Shown: positions 8,167 to 14,685 of the stretch, piece by piece | Position numbering within the stretch: position 1 is the stretch's first letter | Layout: every line of letters starts with the position of its first letter | Assembly (NCBI GenBank): GCA_003520365.1 | Contig: DOUW01000107.1 | Coordinates: 3,778-20,963, forward strand | Reading direction: 5' to 3' | Source of the DNA: Massilia sp. | GTDB lineage: Bacteria; Pseudomonadota; Gammaproteobacteria; Burkholderiales; Burkholderiaceae_D | Length of the DNA stretch: 17,186 nt | The notes under the pieces: generated by a model | What the model saw: the letters and a program-made list of their open reading frames with translations, nothing else | The model's database searches: none | What the model was told of the DNA's origin: nothing | Position numbers and translations under genes: made by a program

Positions 8167-10173
8167 GTGCCCTACTGCATCCTACAAATCGCCCTCGATA
8201 CGCCGCTCAACAGCGTGTTCGACTACGGCTGGCCGTACGAGGACGACGCCGCGCCGCAGGTCGGCCAACTGGCGTTGGTGAGCTTCGGGCGGCGCGAGGC
8301 GATGGGGATCATTGTCGCGATCAAGGACGAGACCGACGTCCCGCCGGACAAGCTCAAACATGCGCTGGAGGTACGTACCCAGCTGGCGCCGCTGTCGCCG
8401 GCATGGCTGGCGTTGGCTGGTTTCGCGGCCGACTACTACCAGCGTCCGCTGGGCGAAGTCGCCTTGCCCGGCTTGCCGAAGAACCTGCGCGTGCCCAAGA
8501 CGGTCGCGCTCGACCGCGCACTGAAAAAGCTGGCCAAGCTGCACGTGGCGAACGACGCCACGCCGTCCGGCATGCCGCCCCTGAACCCGGCCCAGCGCGA
8601 GGCGGCCGACGCCATCGGCGGTGCGCGCGGCTTTACGCCATTGCTGCTGTACGGCGTCACCGGCAGCGGCAAGACCGAGGTCTACCTGCAAGCCTGCGCC
8701 CAGGTGCTGGCGCGCGATCCCCAGGCCCAGATCCTGATCCTGGTCCCCGAGATCAACCTGACGCCGCAGCTGGAAGCGAACATCCGCGCGCGCTTCCCGG
8801 GCCTGATGCTGGCCACCCTGCACAGCAGCCTGTCGGAAGGCGAGCGCATGCTGCACTGGCTGTCCGCGCATGCGGGACAGGCCCGTATCGTCCTGGGCAC
8901 GCGCCTGGCGATCCTGGCCTCGCTGCCGCACCTGAAACTGATCGTCATCGACGAGGAGCACGACCCCTCCTACAAGCAGCAGGAAGGCCTGCGCTATTCG
9001 GCGCGCGACCTGGCCGTGTGGCGCGCCTGGCAGCTGGCGATCCCGATCGTGCTCGGCTCGGCCACGCCCTCGCTGGAGAGCTGGCACCATGCCCAGACCG
9101 GCCGTTACCGCAAGCTGGAGCTGCGCGAGCGCGCCGTGCGCGACGCCGTGCTGCCGACCGTGCGCCTGCTCGACATGGAGCGCGACAAGCCGAAAGAGGG
9201 CCTGACCTCCGGCCTGCTGGCCGCGCTGCGCACGCGGCTCGAGCGCGGCGAACAGTCGCTGCTGTTCCTGAACCGGCGCGGCTATGCGCCGGTGATCACC
9301 TGCGAATCCTGCGGCTGGATCAGCAACTGCACCCGCTGCACTTCCTTCATGGTGCTGCACAAGCCCGAACACCGGCTGCGCTGCCACCACTGCAGCCTGG
9401 AGCTGCGCATCCCCCGTCACTGCCCGACCTGCGGCAACATCGACCTGCAGCCTTTGGGACGCGGCACCCAGCGCTTCGAGGAAGGGCTGGCGGCGATGTT
9501 CCCGCAGGCGCGCATCCTGCGCATCGACGCCGACTCGACCCGCAAGAAGGGCAGTGCCCAGGAGGCCTTCGACACCGTGCACCGGGGAGAAGTCGACATC
9601 CTGATCGGCACGCAGATGGTCGCCAAGGGCCACGATTTCAAAAAGCTGACCCTGGTCGGCATCCTGAACCCGGACACGGCCCTGTTTTCGCAGGACTACC
9701 GCGCCAGCGAGCGCCTGTTCGCCCAGCTGATGCAGGTGGCGGGCCGCGCCGGCCGCGCCGGCCTTGCCTCCGAGGTGCTGATCCAGACCCGCTATGCCCA
9801 GCATCCGCTGTACTCGGCGGTGGTGCGCCACGACTACGACCGCTACGCCGGCAGCCTGCTGGAAGAGCGGCGCCAGGCCGCGCTGCCGCCCTACATGTAC
9901 CAGGCCCTGCTGCGCGCCGAGGCGCCGGAACTGGCCAACGCCATCGCCTTCCTGGAAGAGGCACGGGACATCCTGCCGACCGATGCCGTCACGCTGAACG
10001 ACCCGATCCCGATGACCATGACCCGGGTCCACAACGTCGACCGCGCCCAGCTGCTGGTCGAGTCGAGCTCGCGTCCCGCCCTGCAGGCCTTCCTGAAGGA
10101 GTGGATGGGTCTGCTGCGCGCGATGAAGACGCGGGTGCGCTGGTCGCTCGAGGTCGATCCGCTCGACATCTGA
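8167..10173 (+). CDS. priA: Primosomal protein N', replication-restart helicase PriA (668 aa)
   Basis: PriA recognises abandoned forks and D-loops and reloads the replicative helicase. The N-terminal ~110 residues form the DNA-binding part. The helicase core has Walker A GVTGSGKT (163-170) and Walker B IDEEHD (261-266). Eight cysteines in four CxxC pairs make the two-zinc insert: C379/C382, C388/C391, C406/C409 and C419/C422. The length is somewhat below the ~730 of E. coli PriA but usual for shorter family members. The start is GTG 8167: the frame is open back to a TAA at 8098 but contains no ATG, GTG or TTG between, and MPYCILQIALDTPL aligns with typical PriA N-termini. DnaA-like boxes reach to about 20 bases before this GTG, so DnaA could influence its expression. 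A 47 bp gap leads to the flavoprotein gene. Confidence 0.96.
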   Translation: MPYCILQIALDTPLNSVFDYGWPYEDDAAPQVGQLALVSFGRREAMGIIVAIKDETDVPPDKLKHALEVRTQLAPLSPAWLALAGFAADYYQRPLGEVALPGLPKNLRVPKTVALDRALKKLAKLHVANDATPSGMPPLNPAQREAADAIGGARGFTPLLLYGVTGSGKTEVYLQACAQVLARDPQAQILILVPEINLTPQLEANIRARFPGLMLATLHSSLSEGERMLHWLSAHAGQARIVLGTRLAILASLPHLKLIVIDEEHDPSYKQQEGLRYSARDLAVWRAWQLAIPIVLGSATPSLESWHHAQTGRYRKLELRERAVRDAVLPTVRLLDMERDKPKEGLTSGLLAALRTRLERGEQSLLFLNRRGYAPVITCESCGWISNCTRCTSFMVLHKPEHRLRCHHCSLELRIPRHCPTCGNIDLQPLGRGTQRFEEGLAAMFPQARILRIDADSTRKKGSAQEAFDTVHRGEVDILIGTQMVAKGHDFKKLTLVGILNPDTALFSQDYRASERLFAQLMQVAGRAGRAGLASEVLIQTRYAQHPLYSAVVRHDYDRYAGSLLEERRQAALPPYMYQALLRAEAPELANAIAFLEEARDILPTDAVTLNDPIPMTMTRVHNVDRAQLLVESSSRPALQAFLKEWMGLLRAMKTRVRWSLEVDPLDI

Positions 10174-10220
10174 GCCCGAAACAGCGTATCGTCATGGCGG
10201 CACAGCAAACGAGGGACAAG

Positions 10221-11660
10221 ATGAACAAACTCAATGTGGACGTCGCCATCATCGGCACCGGCACGGCCGGCATGTCGGCCTATCGCGCCGCGCATGCCGA
10301 AGGCGCACGCACGGTCGCCATCGAAAGCGGACCTTACGGCACCACCTGCGCGCGGGTCGGCTGCATGCCCAGCAAACTCCTGATCGCCGCCGCCGACGCG
10401 GCCCACATGCTGGACCTGGCGCCCGGTTTCGGCGTGCATCCCGGCGACAAGCGCATCGACGGGCGCGCGGTGATGGAGCGCGTGCGCCGCGAGCGCGACC
10501 GCTTCGTCGGCTTCGTGCTCGAGAGCGTCGAACATTTTCCGGCCCAGGACAAGATCCAGGGACGCGCACGCTTCACCGGGCCGCACACGCTGCGCGTGGA
10601 CGAGCATACCGAGATCGAGGCGAAGGCGATCGTCATCGCCACCGGCTCCACGCCCGTGATGCTGCCGCAATTGAAGGACGTCGGCCCGAACGTCGTCACC
10701 AGCGACGACGTGTTTTACTGGGACGATCTGCCGCGCTCGGTGGCGGTGATCGGCACCGGCGTCATCGGCCTCGAACTGGGCCAGGCCTTGAGCCGCCTGG
10801 GCGTGCGCACGACCCTGTTCGCGCGCGGCGGCAGCGTCGCCCACCTGAGCGACCCTGAGGTGCTGCACGCGGCCACGCGCACGCTGTCCCAGGAACTCGA
10901 CCTGCGCTTCCAGACCGAGGTCGTGCGCGCAGAACAGCAGGGCGACGAGGTGCTGCTCACCACGCGCGACGCGCTCGGCAAGGAGACGGCCGAGCGTTTC
11001 CAGTACGTCCTGGTCGCCACCGGCCGTGCGCCGAACGTGCATGGCATGGGACTGGAGGAAACCGGGATCGAACTGCAGGCGAACGGCATCCCGGCGTTTG
11101 ACAGCCGCACCATGCAGTGCGGGAACAGCCACATCTTCATCGCCGGCGACGCCAACAACGAGCTGCCGCTGCTGGCCGAGGCGGCCGACCACGGCAAGAT
11201 CGCCGGCGAGAACGCGGGCCGCTTCCCCGACGTGCGTCCGGGCCTGCGCCGCACCCCGCTGGGGATCGCCTTCACCGAGCCGAACATTGCTACGCTGGGC
11301 AAGAGCTACAAGGCGCTGTGCGAGGGCGGACGGCCGAAGTTCGCCATCGGCAAGGTCTCGTTCGAGAACCAGGGCCGCAGCCGGGTCATGTTGCAGAACA
11401 AGGGCATGCTGCGCGTGTATGCGGAGTACGGCACCTGCCGCTTCCTGGGCGCCGAGATGATCGCCCCGCGCGGCGAGAACATCGCCCACCTGCTGGCCTG
11501 GGCCGTGCAGGCCCGCCTGACCGTGCCGCAGATGCTCGACATGCCCTTCTATCACCCCGTGATCGAGGAGGGCGTGCGCACCGCGCTGCGCGACCTGGCG
11601 GCTAACCTGGCGAAAGGGGCGAATCACACGGACCCCGCTGATTCAGAACCGGGAACCTGA
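10221..11660 (+). CDS. Dihydrolipoamide dehydrogenase-like flavoprotein disulfide reductase (479 aa)
   Basis: This is a class I pyridine nucleotide-disulfide oxidoreductase. It has an FAD-binding GTGTAG (12-17), the redox-active CARVGC disulfide (Cys43/Cys48), a second Rossmann fold with IGTGVIGLELG for NAD(P), ATGRAPN, an IAGDAN FAD motif, and a C-terminal dimerisation domain with HPVIEE (His445, Glu450), the acid-base pair of dihydrolipoyl dehydrogenases. The canonical disulfide motif of the E3 enzyme is CLNVGC, so the CARVGC form marks a divergent stand-alone subfamily. No lipoyl domain and no 2-oxo-acid dehydrogenase genes are nearby, so the true disulfide partner is uncertain. GAGGGA at 10211-10216 sits correctly before ATG 10221 and favours it over the in-frame ATG at 10194. 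It is convergent with the transposase gene. Confidence 0.88.
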   Translation: MNKLNVDVAIIGTGTAGMSAYRAAHAEGARTVAIESGPYGTTCARVGCMPSKLLIAAADAAHMLDLAPGFGVHPGDKRIDGRAVMERVRRERDRFVGFVLESVEHFPAQDKIQGRARFTGPHTLRVDEHTEIEAKAIVIATGSTPVMLPQLKDVGPNVVTSDDVFYWDDLPRSVAVIGTGVIGLELGQALSRLGVRTTLFARGGSVAHLSDPEVLHAATRTLSQELDLRFQTEVVRAEQQGDEVLLTTRDALGKETAERFQYVLVATGRAPNVHGMGLEETGIELQANGIPAFDSRTMQCGNSHIFIAGDANNELPLLAEAADHGKIAGENAGRFPDVRPGLRRTPLGIAFTEPNIATLGKSYKALCEGGRPKFAIGKVSFENQGRSRVMLQNKGMLRVYAEYGTCRFLGAEMIAPRGENIAHLLAWAVQARLTVPQMLDMPFYHPVIEEGVRTALRDLAANLAKGANHTDPADSEPGT

Positions 11661-11661
11661 C

Positions 11662-11693
11662 CGTAGGGTGGGCACCCCGTGCCCACGCGTTAC
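11662..11693 (+). repeat. REP palindrome, left of the RAYT transposase
   Basis: The unit begins with a GTAG head and contains the stem GTGGGCAC (11668-11675), a CCC loop, and GTGCCCAC (11679-11686). It begins directly after the flavoprotein stop. The 32-base unit matches the reverse complement of the unit at 12416-12447 at 28 of 32 positions, so the two form an inverted pair bracketing the transposase. It may also terminate the convergent transcripts. Confidence 0.85.
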
Positions 11694-11756
11694 GTGCGTG
11701 ACCGGAGTCCGCTGCCGCAACTTGTCGCTCCGCGGCTCCAACTCCGGTCACGTACG
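11693..11756. repeat. Inverted repeat between REP and transposase stop
   Basis: CGTGCGTGACCGGAGT (11693-11708) is the reverse complement of ACTCCGGTCACGTACG (11741-11756) except for one base. The 32-base interior holds smaller complementary GC segments. It lies 3 bases beyond the transposase stop and may be a second RAYT-associated hairpin or a bidirectional terminator between the convergent genes. Confidence 0.7.
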
Positions 11757-11759
11757 CGG

Positions 11760-12299
11760 CTATTCCCACTCAATCCGTGCCGCATGCGCCGTGCCGCCCC
11801 AATCCGCCGGATATACACCTTCCCGCACATACCGATGAAACGTCGAAAACGGCCACGTTGCCGCGCTGTTGGCATGCCGATGTTTCACCGGATTGAAATG
11901 GATGTAATCCACGTGCCGCTCGAAATCCCATTCGTCACGAATCATGTGTTCATGAAATCGGCGCTGCCAGACGATGGAATCACGGTGCTTGATGCGTGAA
12001 GTACTCGGCCGCCAGCCATCGTCGAGCTCATGCGCACATGAACGCGATACCAGACGTTTGATGAGCGCCCAGCGCGTCGAGTAATCGGTATCACCAGAAG
12101 GCAGCGTCCAGATGCAATGCAGGTGGTCCGGCATCAGGACCCAGGCATCGATCTCGAAGGGCCGCCGTTGACGTACCTCGATCAGGGCCGAGCGCAGGGC
12201 ATTGCGGATGGGTGAGTAGCAGAGGATGGGCCGGCGCCGGAACGAGACCAACGTGAAGAAGTAGGTATGACCGTTGTAGGCGCGGCGGTAGCGGGACAT
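11760..12299 (-). CDS. REP-associated tyrosine transposase (RAYT), 179 aa
   Basis: This is a single-domain HUH/Y1 transposase related to the IS200/IS605 TnpA enzymes. The HUH motif is in LMPDHLHCIW (His59, His61), and the candidate catalytic tyrosine is Tyr132 in VDYIHFNPVKH. The N-terminal YFFTLVSFRRRPIL strand is typical of the Y1 fold. The length is normal, and no frameshift or stop is seen, so the gene looks intact. Enzymes of this class cut single-stranded REP hairpins and are thought to spread REP sequences. The flanking inverted REPs at 11662-11693 and 12416-12447 are its likely substrates. The gene is convergent with the flavoprotein gene and stands alone, with no accessory orfB. Confidence 0.93.
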   Translation of the reverse strand: MSRYRRAYNGHTYFFTLVSFRRRPILCYSPIRNALRSALIEVRQRRPFEIDAWVLMPDHLHCIWTLPSGDTDYSTRWALIKRLVSRSCAHELDDGWRPSTSRIKHRDSIVWQRRFHEHMIRDEWDFERHVDYIHFNPVKHRHANSAATWPFSTFHRYVREGVYPADWGGTAHAARIEWE

Positions 12300-12346
12300 A
12301 GTGCCGCGGATTGTAGGGCAGGCATGTGGCGGTCCAGGTGGCGTCG

Positions 12347-12366
12347 CGTGTGATCAATGACACACG
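12347..12366. repeat. Small hairpin upstream of the RAYT gene
   Basis: CGTGTG (12347-12352) and CACACG (12361-12366) form a perfect 6 bp stem around an 8-base loop, in the 116 bp between the RAYT start and the right REP. Its role is unknown; it could be part of the RAYT module or chance. Confidence 0.35.
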
Positions 12367-12415
12367 TCAACGGAACGTCGTCGCATCAGTTCGGTCCCAG
12401 CAGTCGGTATGCGGC

Positions 12416-12447
12416 GTTACGCGTGGGCACAGAGTGCCCACCGTACG
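12416..12447 (-). repeat. REP palindrome, right of the RAYT transposase (inverted copy)
   Basis: The stem GTGGGCAC (12423-12430), loop AGA and GTGCCCAC (12434-12441) repeat the left unit in opposite orientation. Compared with the left unit, the head reads GTAC instead of GTAG and the loop differs, while all 16 stem bases are identical. Selection on the stem or recent common origin would both explain this. Confidence 0.85.
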
Positions 12448-12493
12448 GGATGCAGCGCGATTACCCAGAGGTGCAGTGTAATCGTCTTGCAAA

Positions 12494-12979
12494 TTAATTC
12501 AGATAGCTTGCGTCGAGCTTGCCCTGCGCCGCCAGCTGGCGCAGGATGCGGATCGTGTCGAGGTCCGCTTCCTGGTAGGCCGATTTCTTGAACTCGTCGT
12601 ACATCTTGTTCGCCGCGTCGACGTGGTCGCCGGTGCCGTCGTCGTAGCAGAAACGCACGAAAAGACGGGCCTCGTCCGGGGCCTCGATGGTCATGGTGAG
12701 AGTGGACGCCTGGATCTCGCCCTGGGCCGGCACCTCGTAGCGTACCTGCTGCAGCGGCGTGAGCACGACGGTGTCTTCGATGACCAGGTCGCCGTAGCGC
12801 AGGCGGCGCGTGAAGGTGCCGCTGTTGCGCTCGCCGATGGCGCACTCGTCCAGGTGCGGCACGAACATTTTCGGCGACTCGGCGCGGATGACCAGGCCGC
12901 GCCACAGCTGTTCGCGGGTGATCGTGTCGATCAGCGGGTTGAGCGGGTCGTTAATTTCAATCAGGTGTTCGAATTTCAT
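12494..12979 (-). CDS. DUF1857 family SRPBCC (START-like) protein, 161 aa
   Basis: The sequence begins MKFEHLIEINDP and contains LTREQLW-type text (ITREQLWRGLVIRAE), with alternating strands (DLVIEDTVVLTPLQQVRYEV, STLTMTIEAPDEARLFVRFCYD) ending in a long amphipathic helix. This pattern fits the AtaL-like/DUF1857 branch of the SRPBCC ligand-binding superfamily, known mainly from structure, with no assigned reaction. It is probably a cytoplasmic single-domain protein with a hydrophobic pocket. I start it at ATG 12979 because the upstream in-frame extension has composition unlike the family and crosses the palindrome region. A weak ACGAGAA precedes the ATG. It follows modB in the same direction after 171 bp containing the palindrome, so co-transcription is doubtful. 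Confidence 0.82.
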   Translation of the reverse strand: MKFEHLIEINDPLNPLIDTITREQLWRGLVIRAESPKMFVPHLDECAIGERNSGTFTRRLRYGDLVIEDTVVLTPLQQVRYEVPAQGEIQASTLTMTIEAPDEARLFVRFCYDDGTGDHVDAANKMYDEFKKSAYQEADLDTIRILRQLAAQGKLDASYLN

Positions 12980-13046
12980 CGTTTCTCGTGCTCGTCGTCG
13001 GGTGGCGCAGTGCGCCAAAGGGGCGATGGTAACCGATCGTGCGTCC

Positions 13047-13131
13047 AACACAACCTCCATGGCTGCGTTGCATCGTCTCGCCGTACAAGCGTACTGTCAT
13101 CGACGCTGCGCCTTGCCCTGGAGGCTTTGTT
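13047..13131. repeat. 85 bp imperfect palindrome between modB and the DUF1857 gene
   Basis: The outer arms AACACAACCTCC and GGAGGCTTTGTT pair at 10 of 12 positions. The apex GTAC-AAGC-GTAC (13083-13094) is a clean stem-loop, and the middle pairs partially with small bulges. It could act as the modAB terminator, or be a dispersed non-coding repeat. The element is too long and bulged to be a simple intrinsic terminator. Confidence 0.55.
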
Positions 13132-13150
13132 AAACGCTCTTGATTACCGC

Positions 13151-13849
13151 TCAATTGGATAGCAGGATCGCGTTCTGTCTGCGTTGCAAGAAAGCGATCC
13201 CGATCAGGATGGCAAAGGAAATGGCCAGCAACACCAGGGCATATGCGTGCGCCGCGCCATAATTCAACTTCTGCGCTTCATCGTAGAGCGCGATCGAGGC
13301 CACCCGGGTCTCTCCTGGGATATTCCCGCCGAGCATGAGCACGACGCCGAACTCGCCCATCGTGTGGGCAAAGCTGAGCGACACGCCGGTCAGGATGCCG
13401 TGCTTCGACAGCGGCAGCACGATCGACCAGAACACTTGCCGTTTGGTCAGGCCCAGGGCCAGCGCCGACTGCACCATCTCGCGCCCGACGCCGCGGAAGG
13501 CCGCCTGGAAGGGCTGCACCGCGAAGGGCAGGCTGTAGACGACCGAGCCGGCGACCAGCCCGGCGAAGGAAAACGGCAGCGAATGGCCGAACACCGACAG
13601 CCAGGCCGCGCCCAGCGGTTGCTGCGGCGCCATCAGCATCAGCAAATAAAAGCCGATCACGGTCGGCGGCAGCACGATCGGCAGGCTGACCAGGGTCTCG
13701 ATGAAGATGACGCCGCGCCGCCTGCTGTTGTTGAGCCAGTTGGCGAGCGGAATGCCGATGACCAGCAGCACCGCCGAGGTGACGAAGGCCAGGCGCAGGG
13801 TCAGGCCGATCGCGTCCCACAGCTCGGGCGGGAACTGCCAATCCGTCAT
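13151..13849 (-). CDS. modB: Molybdate ABC transporter permease ModB (232 aa)
   Basis: This is the integral membrane component of the molybdate/tungstate importer. Hydrophobic segments are visible at ~15-38, ~48-72, ~85-110, ~150-175 and ~202-221, fitting the usual five-helix ModB. The EAA-type loop that contacts the ATPase is seen as EMVQSALALGLTKRQVF followed by IVLP (~124-146). The start ATG 13849 overlaps the modA stop as ATGA, so translation is probably coupled. The length is full for the family. No modC ATPase gene follows: the next 171 bp are non-coding and then comes an unrelated gene, so the ATPase must be encoded elsewhere or shared. Confidence 0.94.
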   Translation of the reverse strand: MTDWQFPPELWDAIGLTLRLAFVTSAVLLVIGIPLANWLNNSRRRGVIFIETLVSLPIVLPPTVIGFYLLMLMAPQQPLGAAWLSVFGHSLPFSFAGLVAGSVVYSLPFAVQPFQAAFRGVGREMVQSALALGLTKRQVFWSIVLPLSKHGILTGVSLSFAHTMGEFGVVLMLGGNIPGETRVASIALYDEAQKLNYGAAHAYALVLLAISFAILIGIAFLQRRQNAILLSN

Positions 13850-14625
13850 TCGGCGGCGCCCGCCGGCAGGCTGAAACCGTTGCGTGCAAGGATGGCGCGC
13901 GCTTCAGGCGAGCCGAGGAAACGCAGGAAGCCGGCCGCATGCGGGTTGTTCGCGCCGGCGCGGGTGACGATGGCGCCTTGCTCGATCGGCGCCAGCCCGT
14001 CCTGGGCAATGAGGGCATAACGGCCGACGCCTTTCAGCCTGGTCGAGTGCAGGGTGGCAAACGAGATGATGCCGGCCTGGGCGTTGCCGGTCTGGACGAA
14101 TTGCGCGGTCTGGGCGATGTTTTCGCCGACCACGATTTTTGACTGCGCCGCCTGCCACAGGCCGTCGCGCTCGAGCGCTGCCCTGGCCGCCTTGCCATAG
14201 GGCGCGGTGACCGGATTGGCGATCGCGAAACGGCGCACGCGCTTGTCGTTCAGCAGGGCGGCCAAACCCTTGTTCGGGTCGAGCTGCGGGTCGAGCGTCC
14301 ACAGGGCGATGCGCCCGACCGCATAGGGGGCAAGGGTGGCGCCGTCAGCCACGCCGAGCCTGGCCAGCTGGCGCGGATAGTCCATGTCGGCCGACAGGAA
14401 GACCTCGAACGGCGCGCCGTTGCGAATTTGTGCAAAAAAGTTGCCAGATGCACCAAGCGAGACTTTCAGCTCGGCGTCGGGTGCGGTTTTCCGGTACGCG
14501 GCTGCGAGTTCATCGATACAATAGCCGAGATCGCTGGCGGCGGCGACCAGCAGCGGGCGCGCCAGCGCCGGCACGGCAAGTATGCTTGCCAGCAACAGTA
14601 CGAAGATTTTTTTCATGCCCAACAT
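13846..14625 (-). CDS. modA: Periplasmic molybdate-binding protein ModA (259 aa)
   Basis: This is the substrate-binding component of the molybdate importer. An N-terminal signal peptide (KKIFVLLLASILAVPALA) directs export. The mature protein begins RPLLVAAASDLGY and shows the oxyanion-pocket signatures AAASDL, GASGNFFAQI and FEVFLSADMDYP, plus AIANPVTAPYGKAA in the second lobe, all standard ModA landmarks. Two starts are possible: ATG 14625, or ATG 14616 three codons later (MKKIFVL). Neither has a good Shine-Dalgarno sequence. A TACAAT box at 14624-14629 overlaps the first ATG, and if it is the -10 box the second ATG would be the real start. The gene is divergent from rep with a shared 60-70 bp control region and is followed by modB with a 4 bp overlap. 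Confidence 0.93.
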   Translation of the reverse strand: MLGMKKIFVLLLASILAVPALARPLLVAAASDLGYCIDELAAAYRKTAPDAELKVSLGASGNFFAQIRNGAPFEVFLSADMDYPRQLARLGVADGATLAPYAVGRIALWTLDPQLDPNKGLAALLNDKRVRRFAIANPVTAPYGKAARAALERDGLWQAAQSKIVVGENIAQTAQFVQTGNAQAGIISFATLHSTRLKGVGRYALIAQDGLAPIEQGAIVTRAGANNPHAAGFLRFLGSPEARAILARNGFSLPAGAAE

Positions 14626-14658
14626 TGTAGCGCGCGGCCATCCCGGCTTCGCTACAAT
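14624..14658. promoter_or_regulatory. Inverted repeat with mirrored TACAAT boxes between modA and rep
   Basis: ATTGTAGCG (14624-14632) and CGCTACAAT (14650-14658) are exact reverse complements separated by 17 bases. Each arm ends in TACAAT, a good -10 hexamer, one pointing to modA and one to rep. The rep-side box lies 28 bases before its ATG, which is a sensible promoter position, but its -35 region is GC-rich and weak. The pair could instead be an operator. It does not resemble the TATATA-rich ModE box. Confidence 0.45.
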
Positions 14659-14685
14659 GCTCGGCTGTCCTCAAGAATATTTCCC

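Noticed and set aside
8403..10220. Extension of the flavoprotein frame upstream into priA
   Set aside because: It is a shadow frame of priA; a proper ribosome site and the FAD motif place the start at 10221.
11662..11756. CRISPR array
   Set aside because: The repeats are few, inverted rather than direct, and irregularly spaced; REP/RAYT explains them.
14428..14685. N-terminal extension of Rep into modA
   Set aside because: The extra residues are antisense to modA and lack similarity to helicases; conserved Rep sequence begins right after ATG 14686.
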